Positions 11,851 to 23,773 are shown, counted from the first letter of the stretch. The stretch is DNA of 64,000 bases from Orychophragmus violaceus (GCA_030180135.1 CM058239.1:46697270-46761269), one strand, 5' to 3'. Notes: a model not told the origin generated them from the sequence alone. A program made the numbers and translations.

Positions 11851-14483
11851 ATAGGGTTATGTAATTATTTCTAAGTTTAATTGGTTGAGAAATATCCACA
11901 GAAATGTTTTATTTTAATCCACAACAAATAGATAAAACCGCAACAAATATATAAATCAGCAACGAATATATAAATTCGTCAAAACAAAATAACGTTAATA
12001 TGTTTACCAGACTGACACTAATACACATCAAGTACCAACTAAAGACCATTCAAAATGAAACATAACCAAGTCAAACAAGCATAAGATTGAGACTAGGCTC
12101 AGGCTTGTGTGGCAGGCCGTGGTTGATGGCCTATATCTGCACCTCGGACCGGGTCAGACATCTGTTGTTTCTTCTCTGGGTATTCATCAAATATTTCAGC
12201 TGCGAGCTTCAAGCGCATGTCGCCAATGATCTCGTTTCTCAGATCATCCATCTGTACACCAAAAGCAAGGCACTCGACGAACTTCAGGGCATAAACTCCA
12301 CAATTACCCACTTGGTTATTTTGTGGTATGTTCCTGATGTAGTTAACTTTGAATGAATGCCAATTCCATTTGCCACCATCACCTACCAAGTGTAAAGAAA
12401 CTAGATGATTAACCAGTAGATAACAAAATAAAAATTTGATTAAATGATAAAGGATCATAATCACCTTTTCCAGCCTCTGTTTTGATCCAATATGGTAGCA
12501 TTTTTGCATACTTCTTCACATGTTTAGTAATCAACTGCTCGCTTTCATCGCTGATGATGCCGTCGTAGATGTCAATCTTCCTATTAGGCAAATCAAGCTC
12601 GCATGCCACCCAATGGCTGTTGTTGGAGTTGTGGCAAAAATAGACAAAGTCCACTTCGTCAATCCATCTCTTGTTGGAACTGCTATCATCACCGATATAA
12701 ACACCATAGAACACATCTTTGTAGCCAGACTTTAATATGAACTTCGCCTTCTTCTTCTCAAATTCCTTGGTCTCCTGATACCAAAAATTGATAAACATTT
12801 GGTCGATGAAAGCTACACGGTTAGTCCAGTAAGGATTTTCGTCCTATAGCAAGCGCTTGCGAAACATTCGCATGGCTCGCGTAATAAGTTGCAAGTTAGT
12901 AGATTGCCAATAAGTAACAAATATATCCGCAACAAGGAATTTTAAACTCAATTTAAGACGAAACAATTCCGCAACAAGGACAAAGAGGTCACCTGGTCGC
13001 CTAACCAACCATATTCAGCTTCTGTCCAATCTTCCTTCTTCGTCATTAGCCTTTTGTAGAAGTTTACTTCCGGGTTGAATGTGCTAATTGGCTCCTCCCT
13101 TTCAGAAAGCATTGAAAACACATGTTCTATTTTTAGTAATGACGCAAAAAAATAAGTGCACAAGTCAATTCATATACTTACTCATCCTGTTGTATGAAGT
13201 CTCTAAGATTCGGAAGTTTCCTCTCTTTCATATGGATCATACGCATAGTCGCTTGGGAATTTTCCAAATGCTGCCTTGGTTGACATGATCCTCTTCACTA
13301 CTGAGCTTGGGATATACGGTTCAAGTTGCGACTGAGCCAAGAGTTTGATCCCCCCACCGTCTGCATCTCCTTTGTTTTTGCGCAGCTGTGCGGCTAGCTT
13401 GTCCAAATGATCTCCGAATTTTGTGTTATCCTCATCCCCTACATCTTCAACTACAAGTTTCACACCTTTTTTCTTTCGCTTTCCCTTGTTCTTTGGTGTC
13501 ACAAACTTCTCTGCTGGATCAACTTTAACCTTGACTAATTTCTCTGAATTTCCAATCTTTTTCCCAACAGCTGGTTTGTTTGTCTTCTTCACTTTTGGCT
13601 TCTTTTTCAATTGATTAGGTCTCTCTAATCATGACTGCAATCAGTAGAAATATATCAACAGAAATTAACACACAATGAAAAATAATAAACTCAGATAAAA
13701 AAAACACAGCATTCTCGTACCAGGTTTTCAGATGCATTGTCTCCCCTGTCCTTTTCTCGATTTAAATCAGTAGGAACCTACATAAAAGGATATCAATGCC
13801 AGGTGTACTGTTGAAAGAAAGTATTAACGAAATAGTTCATCACGATCTATCAAACTTTACTTACTGGAGTGTCTGGTGTACTGTTTTCAACATCATTGTC
13901 TCAATGGACATCATCTCCAGCCTACTTCTACAGAAGCACACTTCACAAATAAATCCGCAATTCCAAAGTAAATCCGAAACAAAAGGAAATATAGCAAAAA
14001 AAACCGCAAGAATCTGGAAGTTCGAATATTACCATATTTTTTGAATGACTTGTATCTTCCACTACTTCCTCCTGGATTACTAGTTTCTTCCCTTCAGCCT
14101 TGGCATCATTTTGCAAGCTACGTATAGCTCCTTTCATTAGACCCATTTGGTCCTCAACTTCTACAAACCTTGTACCTATTGCTGAAAACTGTTGTCGATT
14201 GTGGATGTCCATCTCACCCAGTTTCTCAAACATAGATTTCAGAAGGTTAACAACTTCAGAATTGCCACTCGTCTCACCATCGTGCTCACAACAAGCCTTC
14301 ACTTTCACTTTCTTATTTTTCTTACCAACTGTACCCGTGTTCTCGTCTTCCGGATCCTGCTCACTACTAACACACTTCTTCTTACCAGGGTTTTTGTGTT
14401 TCTTACCATCTAAAACTCTTCCATGCCGTTCCCAATTCAACTCCTTCTTCTGCAATCTCTTGTTGACGATGTCTTGTAGCAGT

Positions 14484-14488
14484 GTATC
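14484..14488. other. TSD, left copy (GTATC)
   Basis: GTATC precedes the TG start of the gypsy element and matches GTATC at 31589-31593 after its CA end. Five-bp TSDs are usual for LTR retrotransposons. Confidence 0.92.
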
Positions 14489-15322
14489 TGTAACATCCCT
14501 GCTCCGGTAATGTATGGATCTCTCGACGGCTCGGTCCATGAATCGGTTGTTGATCGGCCATGGCCAAGATCGTGAGCCACAAGTCTGGATAGGCGCGGTA
14601 GGAACCGTAAGTGGACAAGAAAAGTTCGGACAGTTAAGCTCGATCGAACGGCAGCCGTTGGGGCGGTGACCGAAGATCGGCAGGCTGGGCACGGATGGTC
14701 CATGCGCGGGAACGGAATGGGGAAGTCCGGTCATACGCGACATGATCCTAGACAAATGGCTCCGGCAAGGACAACCATAAAGGGACTTAGGCCGAATAGA
14801 GAGAACATATAATTGTTATGTCCTGCTAATGTGCTGGATGTTACTAGCCCAATGGTTCATAGAGTTGAACGGGCTAAACTCCTTAAGTCGATTCGGGGAC
14901 GAATCCCTTTTAAGGGGGGTAGAACTTGTAACATCCCAGAACCGGGTACCCCACCCTAGGAGGATTGGGGAAAGGATACTTGGAACCAAAAGGGTTTATG
15001 ACTCGTCGTAAATACTAGGAAGGAGTGTTCCAAGGTCTTAAGGAAGCTAAGCTCAGCCGAAAGGCAGCTCAGCTAAGAGGAAACGAGCTGAACAAAGAGA
15101 GTTCAGCTGAAACGAGCTGAACAGTCCAGCTGGTCAGCTGGGTCAGCTAGCAACCAGCTCAACCCAGCTAGCTTGAGTGTTCAAGTGTTGGGTCAGCTGG
15201 TCAGCTAGTGACACTAGCTGACCAAGGGGCACCATGGCGAAAGGGCACCTTGGAAGGTTGCACCCTTTCGGCCAACCAAGGCAACCCTTCGCCTATGGAA
15301 GTTATGGGGCGAAAATGGAGCC

Positions 15323-15330
15323 TATAAATA
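15323..15330 (+). promoter_or_regulatory. LTR TATA box
   Basis: TATAAATA in the context GAGCCTATAAATAGGCC, about 250 bp upstream of the minisatellite. The same box lies at 17765-17772 and 29576-29583 in the other two LTR copies. It probably starts element transcripts about 30 bp downstream. Confidence 0.65.
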
Positions 15331-15579
15331 GGCCACAAGTAGCCATTTTCGGGCACATTCTGTCCAGGGATGAAATCCCATGATTCTCTAAGGCAAAGGC
15401 CAAATTAAAAGTGGAGAAAGAAGAGGATTTTGGTCCCAATACTCATGGGTATTGGCCGGCCATTAAAGGGGAGTTTTGAGAAGGTTTTCTAAGGAAAATC
15501 AAGGCTGGAAATCAAGGAGAAAAGCCCAGAAACTCATGAAGATCGGATTGAAGATTTGGAGAAAATTCCCGGGAACCGT

Positions 15580-15980
15580 CCGTGGGTCGTTCACGGACGA
15601 CCGCGGGTCGCGCACGGACAACCGCGGGTCGTTCACGGACGACCGCGGGTCGTACACGGTCGACCGCGGGTCGTCACGAACAACCGTAACCGTCACAGAC
15701 GAACACGGACGTGCACGGACGAACGCGGATGGTGCTCGGACGAACGTGGGTCGTGTACGGACGACCGCGGGTCGATTGCGGATGACCGCGGGTCACGTAC
15801 GGACGACCGTGACCGTTCACGTACAGTCGTGTCCGTTCACGGACGACCGTGGGACGATCACGGACGACCGCGGTTCGTTTCCGGACGACCGTGGGTCACG
15901 TACGGACGACCGCGGGTCATGTACGGACGTTCGTGGATTGTCCACGGACAGCCGTGGGACGTTCACAGACATGTCTGGCC
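15580..15980 (+). repeat. GC-rich 21-bp minisatellite in the LTR
   Basis: Units of the form CGACCGCGGGTCG plus an 8-bp linker such as TTCACGGA. Centres (CCGCGG or CCGTGG) fall at 15580, 15601, 15622, 15643 and 15664, then in register again at 15765, 15786 and 15807: exact 21-bp steps. The array recurs near 18022-18420 and 29833-30230. It leaves several frames open by chance (DDRGSFT-like heptads), which should not be read as genes. Confidence 0.9.
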
Positions 15981-17318
15981 GAATTTTCTTCTTCCTTCAT
16001 CGACTTCGGGAAACTAGAACCGGGCTTAGGCTGGACGGTTTTAGGAGCGGTTATGTTTGGGTTACAAGCGGTCGGCCTTAACGCCATGATCGCGGATGAT
16101 CAAGGCACATGATCGGATCATTAACGCTGAAGGCTTGACGCACCGTGGGTCTCGAATGATCGGACGGCGTGTCTTGGAGGCACGACCGGGTCAGGAGATC
16201 GTACACGGGCCACCATGGAAGCGAATGGTCAGACGGCATGACTTGGAGTCATAGCCGGATCATAAACCGCTCATGGTGCAAGTGGCGTGAACGGTTCGGG
16301 TGAGAACCGTGATGATCATGGCAAAGCCCAAGGAGAATCATCGGATCGTGGCGAGGCGCGGACCGTACATCGCGGTCGCGGATCGATGGCAACCGTCCGC
16401 GGACCATCGCATCTGTTCGCGGTGGACAGTCGCGACCGTTCGTACACGGACGTGTGCCGTGACCGCAGAACGATAGCACGGACGTCCGCGACGTCCTTAC
16501 GGACGTTCGCGCGTACGTGTTGATCGACCTACGGACATGCGCGCAGTACGTGACGGGCGATCGGGCTGGTACATCGGCCGTGGCCTAGACGTATGCGTCC
16601 GACAGTGGATTCATGGCAAGATCATGAATTCGTGAACGGTTAGGAACGCGGATTGGTGTAAGGGCATGGGCCGTATAGTACGAGTTCGAAGAAGGGAACG
16701 AACGATGCAGGAAGCAACGTGGTTAAGACAAGACGGGAATGATAACGGGAAACAAGCAAAGGAACGAGCAAGATCAAATGGTGGTCAAAGGAAGGAACTA
16801 GAAGACCTCTCTTGTGCTTAGTCATGTGGGGATGGTTGGTTGAATGACTTGGTACAAGGGAGGTATGTTCTAGGAGTTGGACGAAAGAATGAGCTGAGCT
16901 GGATGTCGAGCTAGCTTCTCACCGACTTCACCTAAAAGACTAAGGTACACGTTTCGAGTACTCTTCTATTGTTCTAAGGAATGGTTAGAGCTGAATAGGA
17001 GAATGAAATGATCTAAGCTAAAGACTTAGGTTGTTGGAATGGATAGATAAGAACGGAACCTCGAAAGAGTTTTGAGAAAACTAAATAAGGTTATAAGAGG
17101 TTCTTGGATGGATCGTTCTTTAGAAGAACGATGTAATGATTAAGTAAGGATTTCCGCTGCGTAATCTTAAGTATGAAGGATCTGAGACCAAGGGTCAAAT
17201 AGTAGATCCGATGAATACTTAGTTCCTAAGGGAAAATTTTAAAATAGGGCGGGTTTCCGGAGGTTCAGGCCTGGGTTTGGCCTGACCACTGGAACGCATC
17301 GACCGCGGCCTAGGATGG

Positions 17319-17387
17319 CCGGGTCGGGGTGTTTCAAGTTGGTATCAGAACCTGGCTCTGATACCAACTTGAAACACCCCGACCCGG
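17319..17387. repeat. Perfect 31-bp inverted repeat with a tRNA-iMet 3' end, between two LTRs
   Basis: Arms 17319-17349 and 17357-17387 are exact reverse complements around a 7-nt loop (ACCTGGC). The left arm is the LTR end, AGT, and the first ten bases of the PBS (TGGTATCAGA). Positions 17349-17366 read AACCTGGCTCTGATACCA, the last 18 nt of plant initiator tRNA-Met in the sense direction. They are followed directly by the complement of the LTR end. That is the structure of a tRNA primer joined to minus-strand strong-stop DNA. Confidence 0.9.
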
Positions 17388-19779
17388 GTACCCCACCCTA
17401 GGAGGATTGGGGAAAGGATACTTGGAACCAAAAGGGTTTATGACTCGTCGTAAATACTAGGAAGGAGTGTTCCAAGGTCTTAAGGAAGCTAAGCTCAGCC
17501 GAAAGGCAGCTCAGCTAAGAGGAAACGAGCTGAACAAAGAGAGTTCAGCTGAAACGAGCTGAACAGTCCAGCTGGTCAGCTGGGTCAGCTAGCAACCAGC
17601 TCAACCCAGCTAGCTTGAGTGTTCAAGTGTTGGGTCAGCTGGTCAGCTAGTGACACTAGCTGACCAAGGGGCACCATGGCGAAAGGGCACCTTGGAAGGT
17701 TGCACCCTTTCGGCCAACCAAGGCAACCCTTCGCCTATGGAAGTTATGGGGCGAAAATGGAGCCTATAAATAGGCCACAAGTAGCCATTTTCGGGCCCAT
17801 TCTGTCCAGGGATGAAATCCCATGATTCTCTAAGGCAAAGGCCAAATTAAAAGTGGAGAAAGAAGAGGATTTTGGTCCCAATACTCATGGGTATTGGCCG
17901 GCCATTAAAGGGGAGTTTTGAGAAGGTTTTCTAAGGAAAATCAAGGCTGGAAATCAAGGAGAAAAGCCCAGAAACTCATGAAGATCGGATTGAAGATTTG
18001 GAGAAAATTCCCGGGAACCGTCCGTGGGTCGTTCACGGACGACCGCGGGTCGCGCACGGACGACCGCGGGTCATTCACGGACGACCGCGGGTCGTACACG
18101 GTCGACCGCGGGTCGTCACGAACAACCGTAACCGTCACGGACGAACACGGACGTGCACGGACGAACGCGGATGGTGCTCGGACGAACGTGGGTCGTGTAC
18201 GGACGACCGCGGGTCGATTGCGGATGACCGCGGGTCACGTACGGACGACCGTGACTGTTCACGTACAGTCGTGTCCGTTCACGGACGACCGTGGGACGAT
18301 CACGGACGACCGCGGTTCGTTTCCGGACGACCGTGGGTCACGTACGGACGACCGCGGGTCATGTACGGACGTTCGTGGATTGTCCACGGACAGCCGTGGG
18401 ACGTTCACAGACATGTCTGGCCGAATTTTCTTCTTCCTTCATCGACTTCGGGAAACTAGAACCGGGGTTAGGCTGGACGGTTTTAGGAGCGGTTATGTTT
18501 GGGTTACAAGCGGTCGGCCTTAACGCCATGATCGCGGATGATCAAGGCACATGATCGGATCATTAACGCTGAAGGCTTGACGCACCGTGGGTCTCGAATG
18601 ATCGGACGGCGTGTCTTGGAGGCACGACCGGGTCAGGAGATCGTACACGGGCCACCATGGAAGCGGATGGTCAGACGGCATGACTTGGAGTCATAGCCGG
18701 ATCATAAACCGCTCATGGTGCAAGTGGCGTGAACGGTTCGGGTGAGAACCGTGATGATCATGGCAAAGCCCAAGGAGAATCATCGGATCGTGGCGAGGCG
18801 CGGACCGTACATTGCGGTCGCGGATCGATGGCAACCGTCCGCGGACCATCGCATCCGTTCGCGGTGGACAGTCGCGACCGTTCGTACACGGACATGTGCC
18901 GTGACCGCAGAACGATAGCACGGACGTCCGCGACGTCCTTACGGACGTTCGCGCGTATGTGTTGATCGACCTACGGACATGCGCGCAGTACGTGACGGGC
19001 GATCGGGCTGGTACATCGGCCGTAGCCTAGACGTATGCGTCCGACAGTGGATTCATGGCAAGATCATGAATTCGTGAACGGTTAGGAACGCGGATTGGTG
19101 TAAGGGCATGGGCCGTATAGTACGAGTTCGAAGAAGGGAACGAACGATGCAGGAAGCAACGTGGTTAAGACAAGACGGGAATGATAACGGGAAACAAGCA
19201 AAGGAACGAGCAAGATCAAATGGTGGTCAAAGGAAGGAACTAGAAGACCTCTCTTGTGCTTAGTCATGTGGGGATGGTTGGTTGAATGACTTGGTACAAG
19301 GGAGGTATGTTCTAGGAGTTGGACGAAAGAATGAGCTGAGCTGGATGTCGAGCTAGCTTCTCACCGACTTCACCTAAAAGACTAAGGTACACGTTTCGAG
19401 TACTCTTCTATTGTTCTAAGGAATGGTTAGAGCTGAATAGGAGAATGAAATGATCTAAGCTAAAGACTTAGGTTGTTGGAATGGATAGATAAGAACGGAA
19501 CCTCGAAAGAGTTTTGAGAAAACTAAATAAGGTTATAAGAGGTTCTTGGATGGATCGTTCTTTAGAAGAACGATGTAATGATTAAGTAAGGATTTCCGCT
19601 GCGTAATCTTAAGTATGAAGGATCTGAGACCAAGGGTCAAATAGTAGATCCGATGAATACTTAGTTCCTAAGGGAAAATTTTAAAATAGGGCGGGTTTTC
19701 GGGAGGTTCATGCCTGGGTTTGGCCTGACCACTGGAACGCATCGACCGCGGCCTGGGATGGCCGGGTCGGGGTGTTTCA
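17370..19779 (+). repeat. Extra partial LTR copy (2,410 bp)
   Basis: Near-identical to 14927-17336 except for its first bases, which read TGAAACACCCCGACCCGG instead of TGTAACATCCCAGAACCGG. The altered start is the reverse complement of the LTR's own 3' end. The two versions join at a shared CCGGGTACC. It ends GGTGTTTCA at 19779, and a functional-looking PBS follows. It contains the same TATA box (17765-17772) and minisatellite. Confidence 0.9.
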
Positions 19780-19782
19780 AGT

Positions 19783-19794
19783 TGGTATCAGAGC
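19783..19794 (+). other. Primer-binding site of the large gypsy element
   Basis: TGGTATCAGAGC, complementary to the 3' end of initiator tRNA-Met, lies three bases (AGT) after the LTR end, the same spacing as in the hairpin at 17337-17349. Confidence 0.9.
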
Positions 19795-21236
19795 GGAGTT
19801 ATTTCCTAGGACGATGCTCTCATGATTGGTGACTTGCTAAGGCAAGTGCACCAAGGACGCACTTAGTCTGACCATAATAGTGAATGGACTATAAACGGTT
19901 CGCCGGATCAACCACGCTAAGGGGACGATTGCCTGTAGTATGTGGATGATCGGACGGCACGTCTTGGAGACGTTGGCCGGGTCATGGAACCACATACGGC
20001 AAGTGCCAGTGAAAGCGGATGGTCGAACGGCGCATCTTGGAGATGTTGGCCGGATCATAAACCGCACACGGCAAGAACCCAAGCATGAAACGGTTAAATG
20101 AAAACCGAGTTGATCACGACCAAACCGTTAGTCAGCACCATCGGGTCAGGGTAATGCGTCGTGGGCCGTTCACCGCAAGTGCAGGATGATGGTAGCCATG
20201 CGCGGACCATCGTACCTGTTTGCGGGAACAGTCGTGTCCGTTCGCGTAAACCGCACGGATGAATGCGTACGACCGCGGGTCGCGACATGGTCGCGGATCC
20301 AGGAACGGTTGGGACGTGGTGTTGGACGAACACGTATGACCGCGGGTCGCGACAGGGTCGCGGATCCAGGAACGGTTGAGACGTGTAACGTCGAGGCCTA
20401 TATGGTCGAGGTGAACCGGGTGGTAGCTAGGTCACAAGTGAGAGTGTCCAGCTGGCCCGGGAGGGACCTGAGGAGGAAATGGGGCCAAAGTGTCGATAAC
20501 CATTCCTCGGACCGCGCAGAATGCACCTCCTATGGATGGCAACACTCCGTAAGATGTTGGGAGAAAGGGAGGGCCTGCGTGAAGGTGGAAGCAAGGACCC
20601 GGGGTCGCGAGCTGTCCACAGGCTGGGGTCGAAAAAGGACTGTAAAACCAAGGTCATGTTTCCGTCGTGGGCAGCCTAGACATTTTGTTTGGGATTGTCG
20701 GAATGGCCGGGACGGACGGTCGGGGGCTCCGAAAGTGGATTGGGGTCAGGGTGACCGCGCGGCTACGGCCAAGGGTCAACTGGGGAAAACCTCAAGTCCA
20801 TGAGTTCGTGGAGGATTCAGGCATGGTCGTCTCCTTCGATGTGATCATTGGTCTGTCACTCGACCCCGGATTTCTCAAATTTCTGCATGGCATATTGGGG
20901 AATAAAGCGGGGCTTATATGCATTGTGGGAATGTGTAGGGACCGTTGTGGATCGTGGAACTAAGATCAAGTCCTTGGAGGGCGGAGGTCAAGTTTCACGG
21001 GGAACTAAGATCAAGTCCTTGGAGGGCGAAGATCAAGTTTCGGGTCAAGTCCGAAAGGATTGTGATCGGGATTGACCAAGTCTAAGACAAGACAAAAATC
21101 AGGGAATTGATTAAGTCTTGACAGATTAAGGTCAATGGGAAGTGGAAAGGCATACCAAACCGGGATAGGAAGGGTATACACAAAAGTTAACCACCATCGA
21201 ATTCGGGGACGAATTCTTAATTTGGTGGGGGAGACT
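19795..21236 (+). pseudogene. Internal region with gag and protease remnants
   Basis: Only 1.4 kb, without RT or integrase. At about 20652-20702 the frame reads CFRRGQPRHFVWDC, a gag zinc knuckle (normally CX2CX4HX4C) that has lost its second cysteine. At about 20826-20862 SFDVIIGLSLD resembles the end of a gypsy protease domain (FDVIIGMDWL-type). A duplicated stretch with AAGTCCTTGGAGGGCG occurs at about 20958-21030. The region ends in a polypurine tract (GGTGGGGGAGACT, 21224-21236). The 205-codon frame at 20186-20803 is a by-product of this remnant. Confidence 0.7.
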
Positions 21237-21452
21237 TGTAACATCCCTGCTCCGGTAATGTATGGATCTCTCGACGGCTCGGTCCATGAATCGGTTGTTG
21301 ATCGGCCATGGCCAAGATCGTGAGCCACAAGTCGGGATAGGCGCGGTAGGAACCGTAAGTGGACAAGAAAAGTTCGGACAGTTAAGCTCGATCGAACGGC
21401 AGCCGTTGGGGCGGTGACCGAAGATCGGCAGGCTGGGCACGGATGGTCCATG

Positions 21453-22123
21453 TGTTGGAATTATGTCCAGTAATCTCTGTACTGTCTCTAGAAAGTAAGA
21501 GTATGTCAATGATCAGACATAAGTCATATAATACTGGGGGTCATGATGGCTTGCTAGAGTCCGCTCATGATCTATAAGTCTTGGACTTATTGCCTTTATT
21601 ATATGATCCCATATGGGTCACACGCCTAAGCCAACAGGAAAATGTGTAGGAACGGTTTAGCAGAAGTACGGTAAAAGTGCTAGGCATTTACTGTACTTAG
21701 AGAGAATAAAAGGGTTTGGCCACTCTGTGTCGATCGATACACAAGGAGTGTCGATCGACACAGTGCGCGAACGCTTTCGAGTTATTTGGTATTTGGGCCA
21801 AACGGCCCAAACGGAATTGGACAAGTTTTATAAGTAAAACTCGAGTCTTTTTCTTGACCAACCCTAACTAGCCGCGCCTCTCTCTTTCTCCTGCGACTTC
21901 TCCTAGTGGCCTAGCAGCCTTCTTCCTGCTCGGTGTGCGTGTGTGAACCTCTGGAGGAGTTATCTCTCGGTGGCTCTCTGATCTCATACATACCGTCCCT
22001 TTCCGCTGCAAATCAGGTATAAGGTGAGATCATCTATTGTTTCTATTCAAGAGAACCTAGATCCGCATGTTTAGGTTGATATGAATCTAAGAATTGAATC
22101 AGGATCAACTAAACAATCCTTCA
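21453..22123 (+). repeat. 5' LTR of copia B
   Basis: Starts TGTTGGAATTATGTCC and ends AAACAATCCTTCA. It has CGATCG dyads at 21731-21736 and 21752-21757, 21 bp apart. Same length (671 bp) as the 3' LTR. Confidence 0.93.
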
Positions 22124-22299
22124 GTGGTATCAGAGCCATTGGTTCTGGTTTTTCTTGTTTAGATTCAAGTTTAGGATTGTTTTTCTTGTTTAAAAGTGTT
22201 TTGAATCAACTACTGATAAGAGAAACCACTTAAGTAACAAGAATTGAAACCTAAACACACATAAAATCGCAGAAACCAAGCTATATGATTTGGTAGAAT

Positions 22300-22640
22300 G
22301 CGATTTTCAAAAGTCAGTATCGGCCAGAATCGCATGGATCGATCGATACGATCGCATGGATCGGTCGATACAGTCTATCGGCTAACCCTGTTAACGCGTG
22401 AAAGCATCGATCGATACAGGATCGATGCTGGTTCGATATTAGTGCATCGACCGATGCGGTTGGTGCACATCGATCGACACGGTTAGGGTTTTGGCTCGGT
22501 TCCGTGCATGCGTGAGAGCATCGATCGATACAGGATCGATGCACGATCGATGCAGGATCGATGCTAAGAGCATCGACCGATGTGGTTGATGGATCGATCG
22601 ACATGGTTGGTTCATCGATCGACATGGTTGGTTTAAGGCT
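22300..22640 (+). repeat. Cluster of CGATCG-type dyads in the copia B leader
   Basis: At least a dozen copies of variants of ATCGATCGAT, ATCGATGC and ATCGACCGAT in 340 bp of untranslated leader. Examples are CGATCG at 22595 and 22616, exactly 21 bp apart. Small frames open through this stretch only because of the repeat. Confidence 0.88.
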
Positions 22641-23773
22641 CAGTTTAATATTTTGATTAAAATTAATTCGTTCTGGTTTAATAAACAGATTTAATAATTT
22701 TATTAAGTCTGGTTAAACCGGGACAAGAAATCCAATGTCGAAAGAATTATTGGATTTAGTGCCTAAACCAGGATTTTCTAATTTGATTTGGTTGGACCAA
22801 ATAAATTGAGAAAATCCGGTTTAGTAAATAACCGGTTGACAATTGTGGTCATCGTAGTAATTAAAATTTGGTTAGGCCAATTTTAATGAACCAGACCGGT
22901 TATGTCATTTAATTGGACAATTGGGTCATGTCTTGGACATGGACCAATTCTTGGGCCTCGGGCCAAGAAGTTAAAACAATTGGGCCAATTATTTGAGTCT
23001 TTCTTCAGATTAATTTAAAATTTATTTTATAAAATTATAAAGTCGATTTTAAATTAAAAGTTTCCGAAATTTTGAAATTAGAAAGTTTCTTAATTTATAG
23101 AAGTTTCTAGATTTGCATGATTCGGATTTTAAGAAATTTCTAAAGTTAGAAAGTTTCCGTTTTTAGAAAGTTTCCAATTTTAGAAAGTTTCCAAAATAGT
23201 AGGTTTCCAAAAATGGAAAGTTTCCCGAAATAGTAATCTTCTATTTTGGGAATGAATTTTTTAAATAAACCTACGAACCTCAAATAATATCAAGCGTTGG
23301 ATGTCTTGTCCATTCTATGTCAGCTGTCGAAGCCCATTCAATTGTATTCATGGCCTTACAGTGTGAGGGTGTCTGCTTTTGCGTGGATAAGACGGTTTGT
23401 GATTCATAAATGTTATTGGGAGTCCCAGACATTAATGATTACATGACTGTATAGTCTGGTTTTCTTGACTGGGCCATCGGGAGTCCCGGGCCTTGAGACA
23501 TCAGAGTGGATTGGGCCTCGGGCCCAGATTCATAACCAAGAGTTATATCACGGATATAATTAGCCGAAATAGGGCTTACCGATATAAGCTAAGGTTGGGT
23601 GATGGCCAGTGGCCCACTTTGATCTTAGTTATATGTGGATCTTGGAATCATTATATTCTATTGAGGGTAACTTATGTTATTGAATATAATACGTGATTAA
23701 TCATATTAAATTTAATACGAGATTAATCATATTGAACATATTAACTAAAATCCTTTTATCTTAATTTTCAGTT

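Larger units (their letters stand above)
14489..17336 (+). repeat. 5' LTR of the large gypsy element (2,848 bp, composite)
   Basis: A first part (14489-14926) ends with a polypurine tract (AAGGGGGG) and is followed at 14927 by a second LTR-like start, TGTAACATCCCAGAACC. The second part (14927-17336, 2,410 bp) recurs at 17370-19779 and 29180-31588. The whole unit recurs at the 3' end. It holds an AGCTG/CAGCT-rich stretch (15045-15240), a TATA box at 15323-15330 and a 21-bp minisatellite (15580-15980). The LTR therefore appears to be a fusion of one LTR's start with another element's 3' internal end plus LTR. Confidence 0.85.

Noticed and set aside
13203..13610. A separate lysine-rich gene
   Set aside because: It is an internal exon of the DUF1985/Ulp1 gene, on the same strand and between its other exons.
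15580..15980. A CRISPR-like array (regular repeats and spacers)
   Set aside because: Eukaryotic LTR context, units far too short, spacers not unique, no cas genes.
15476..16081. 201- and 153-codon frames rich in TDDRGS heptads, repeated at 17918-18523 and 29729-30334
   Set aside because: They arise because the 21-bp minisatellite is a multiple of three and opens several frames on both strands at once. The upstream part lies in LTR DNA with no gene features.
17349..17366. A tRNA-Met gene
   Set aside because: Only the last 18 nt including CCA are present. Plant tRNA genes do not encode CCA, so this comes from the mature tRNA primer and not from a gene.
20186..20803. 205-codon frame in the gypsy internal region as a gene
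   Set aside because: Only a decayed gag knuckle is recognisable. The start is arbitrary and the rest is low-complexity, R- and G-rich sequence.
22298..22625. Short SIDR-type peptides in the copia B leader
   Set aside because: They are open only because of the CGATCG dyads. Both strands and several frames are open equally.
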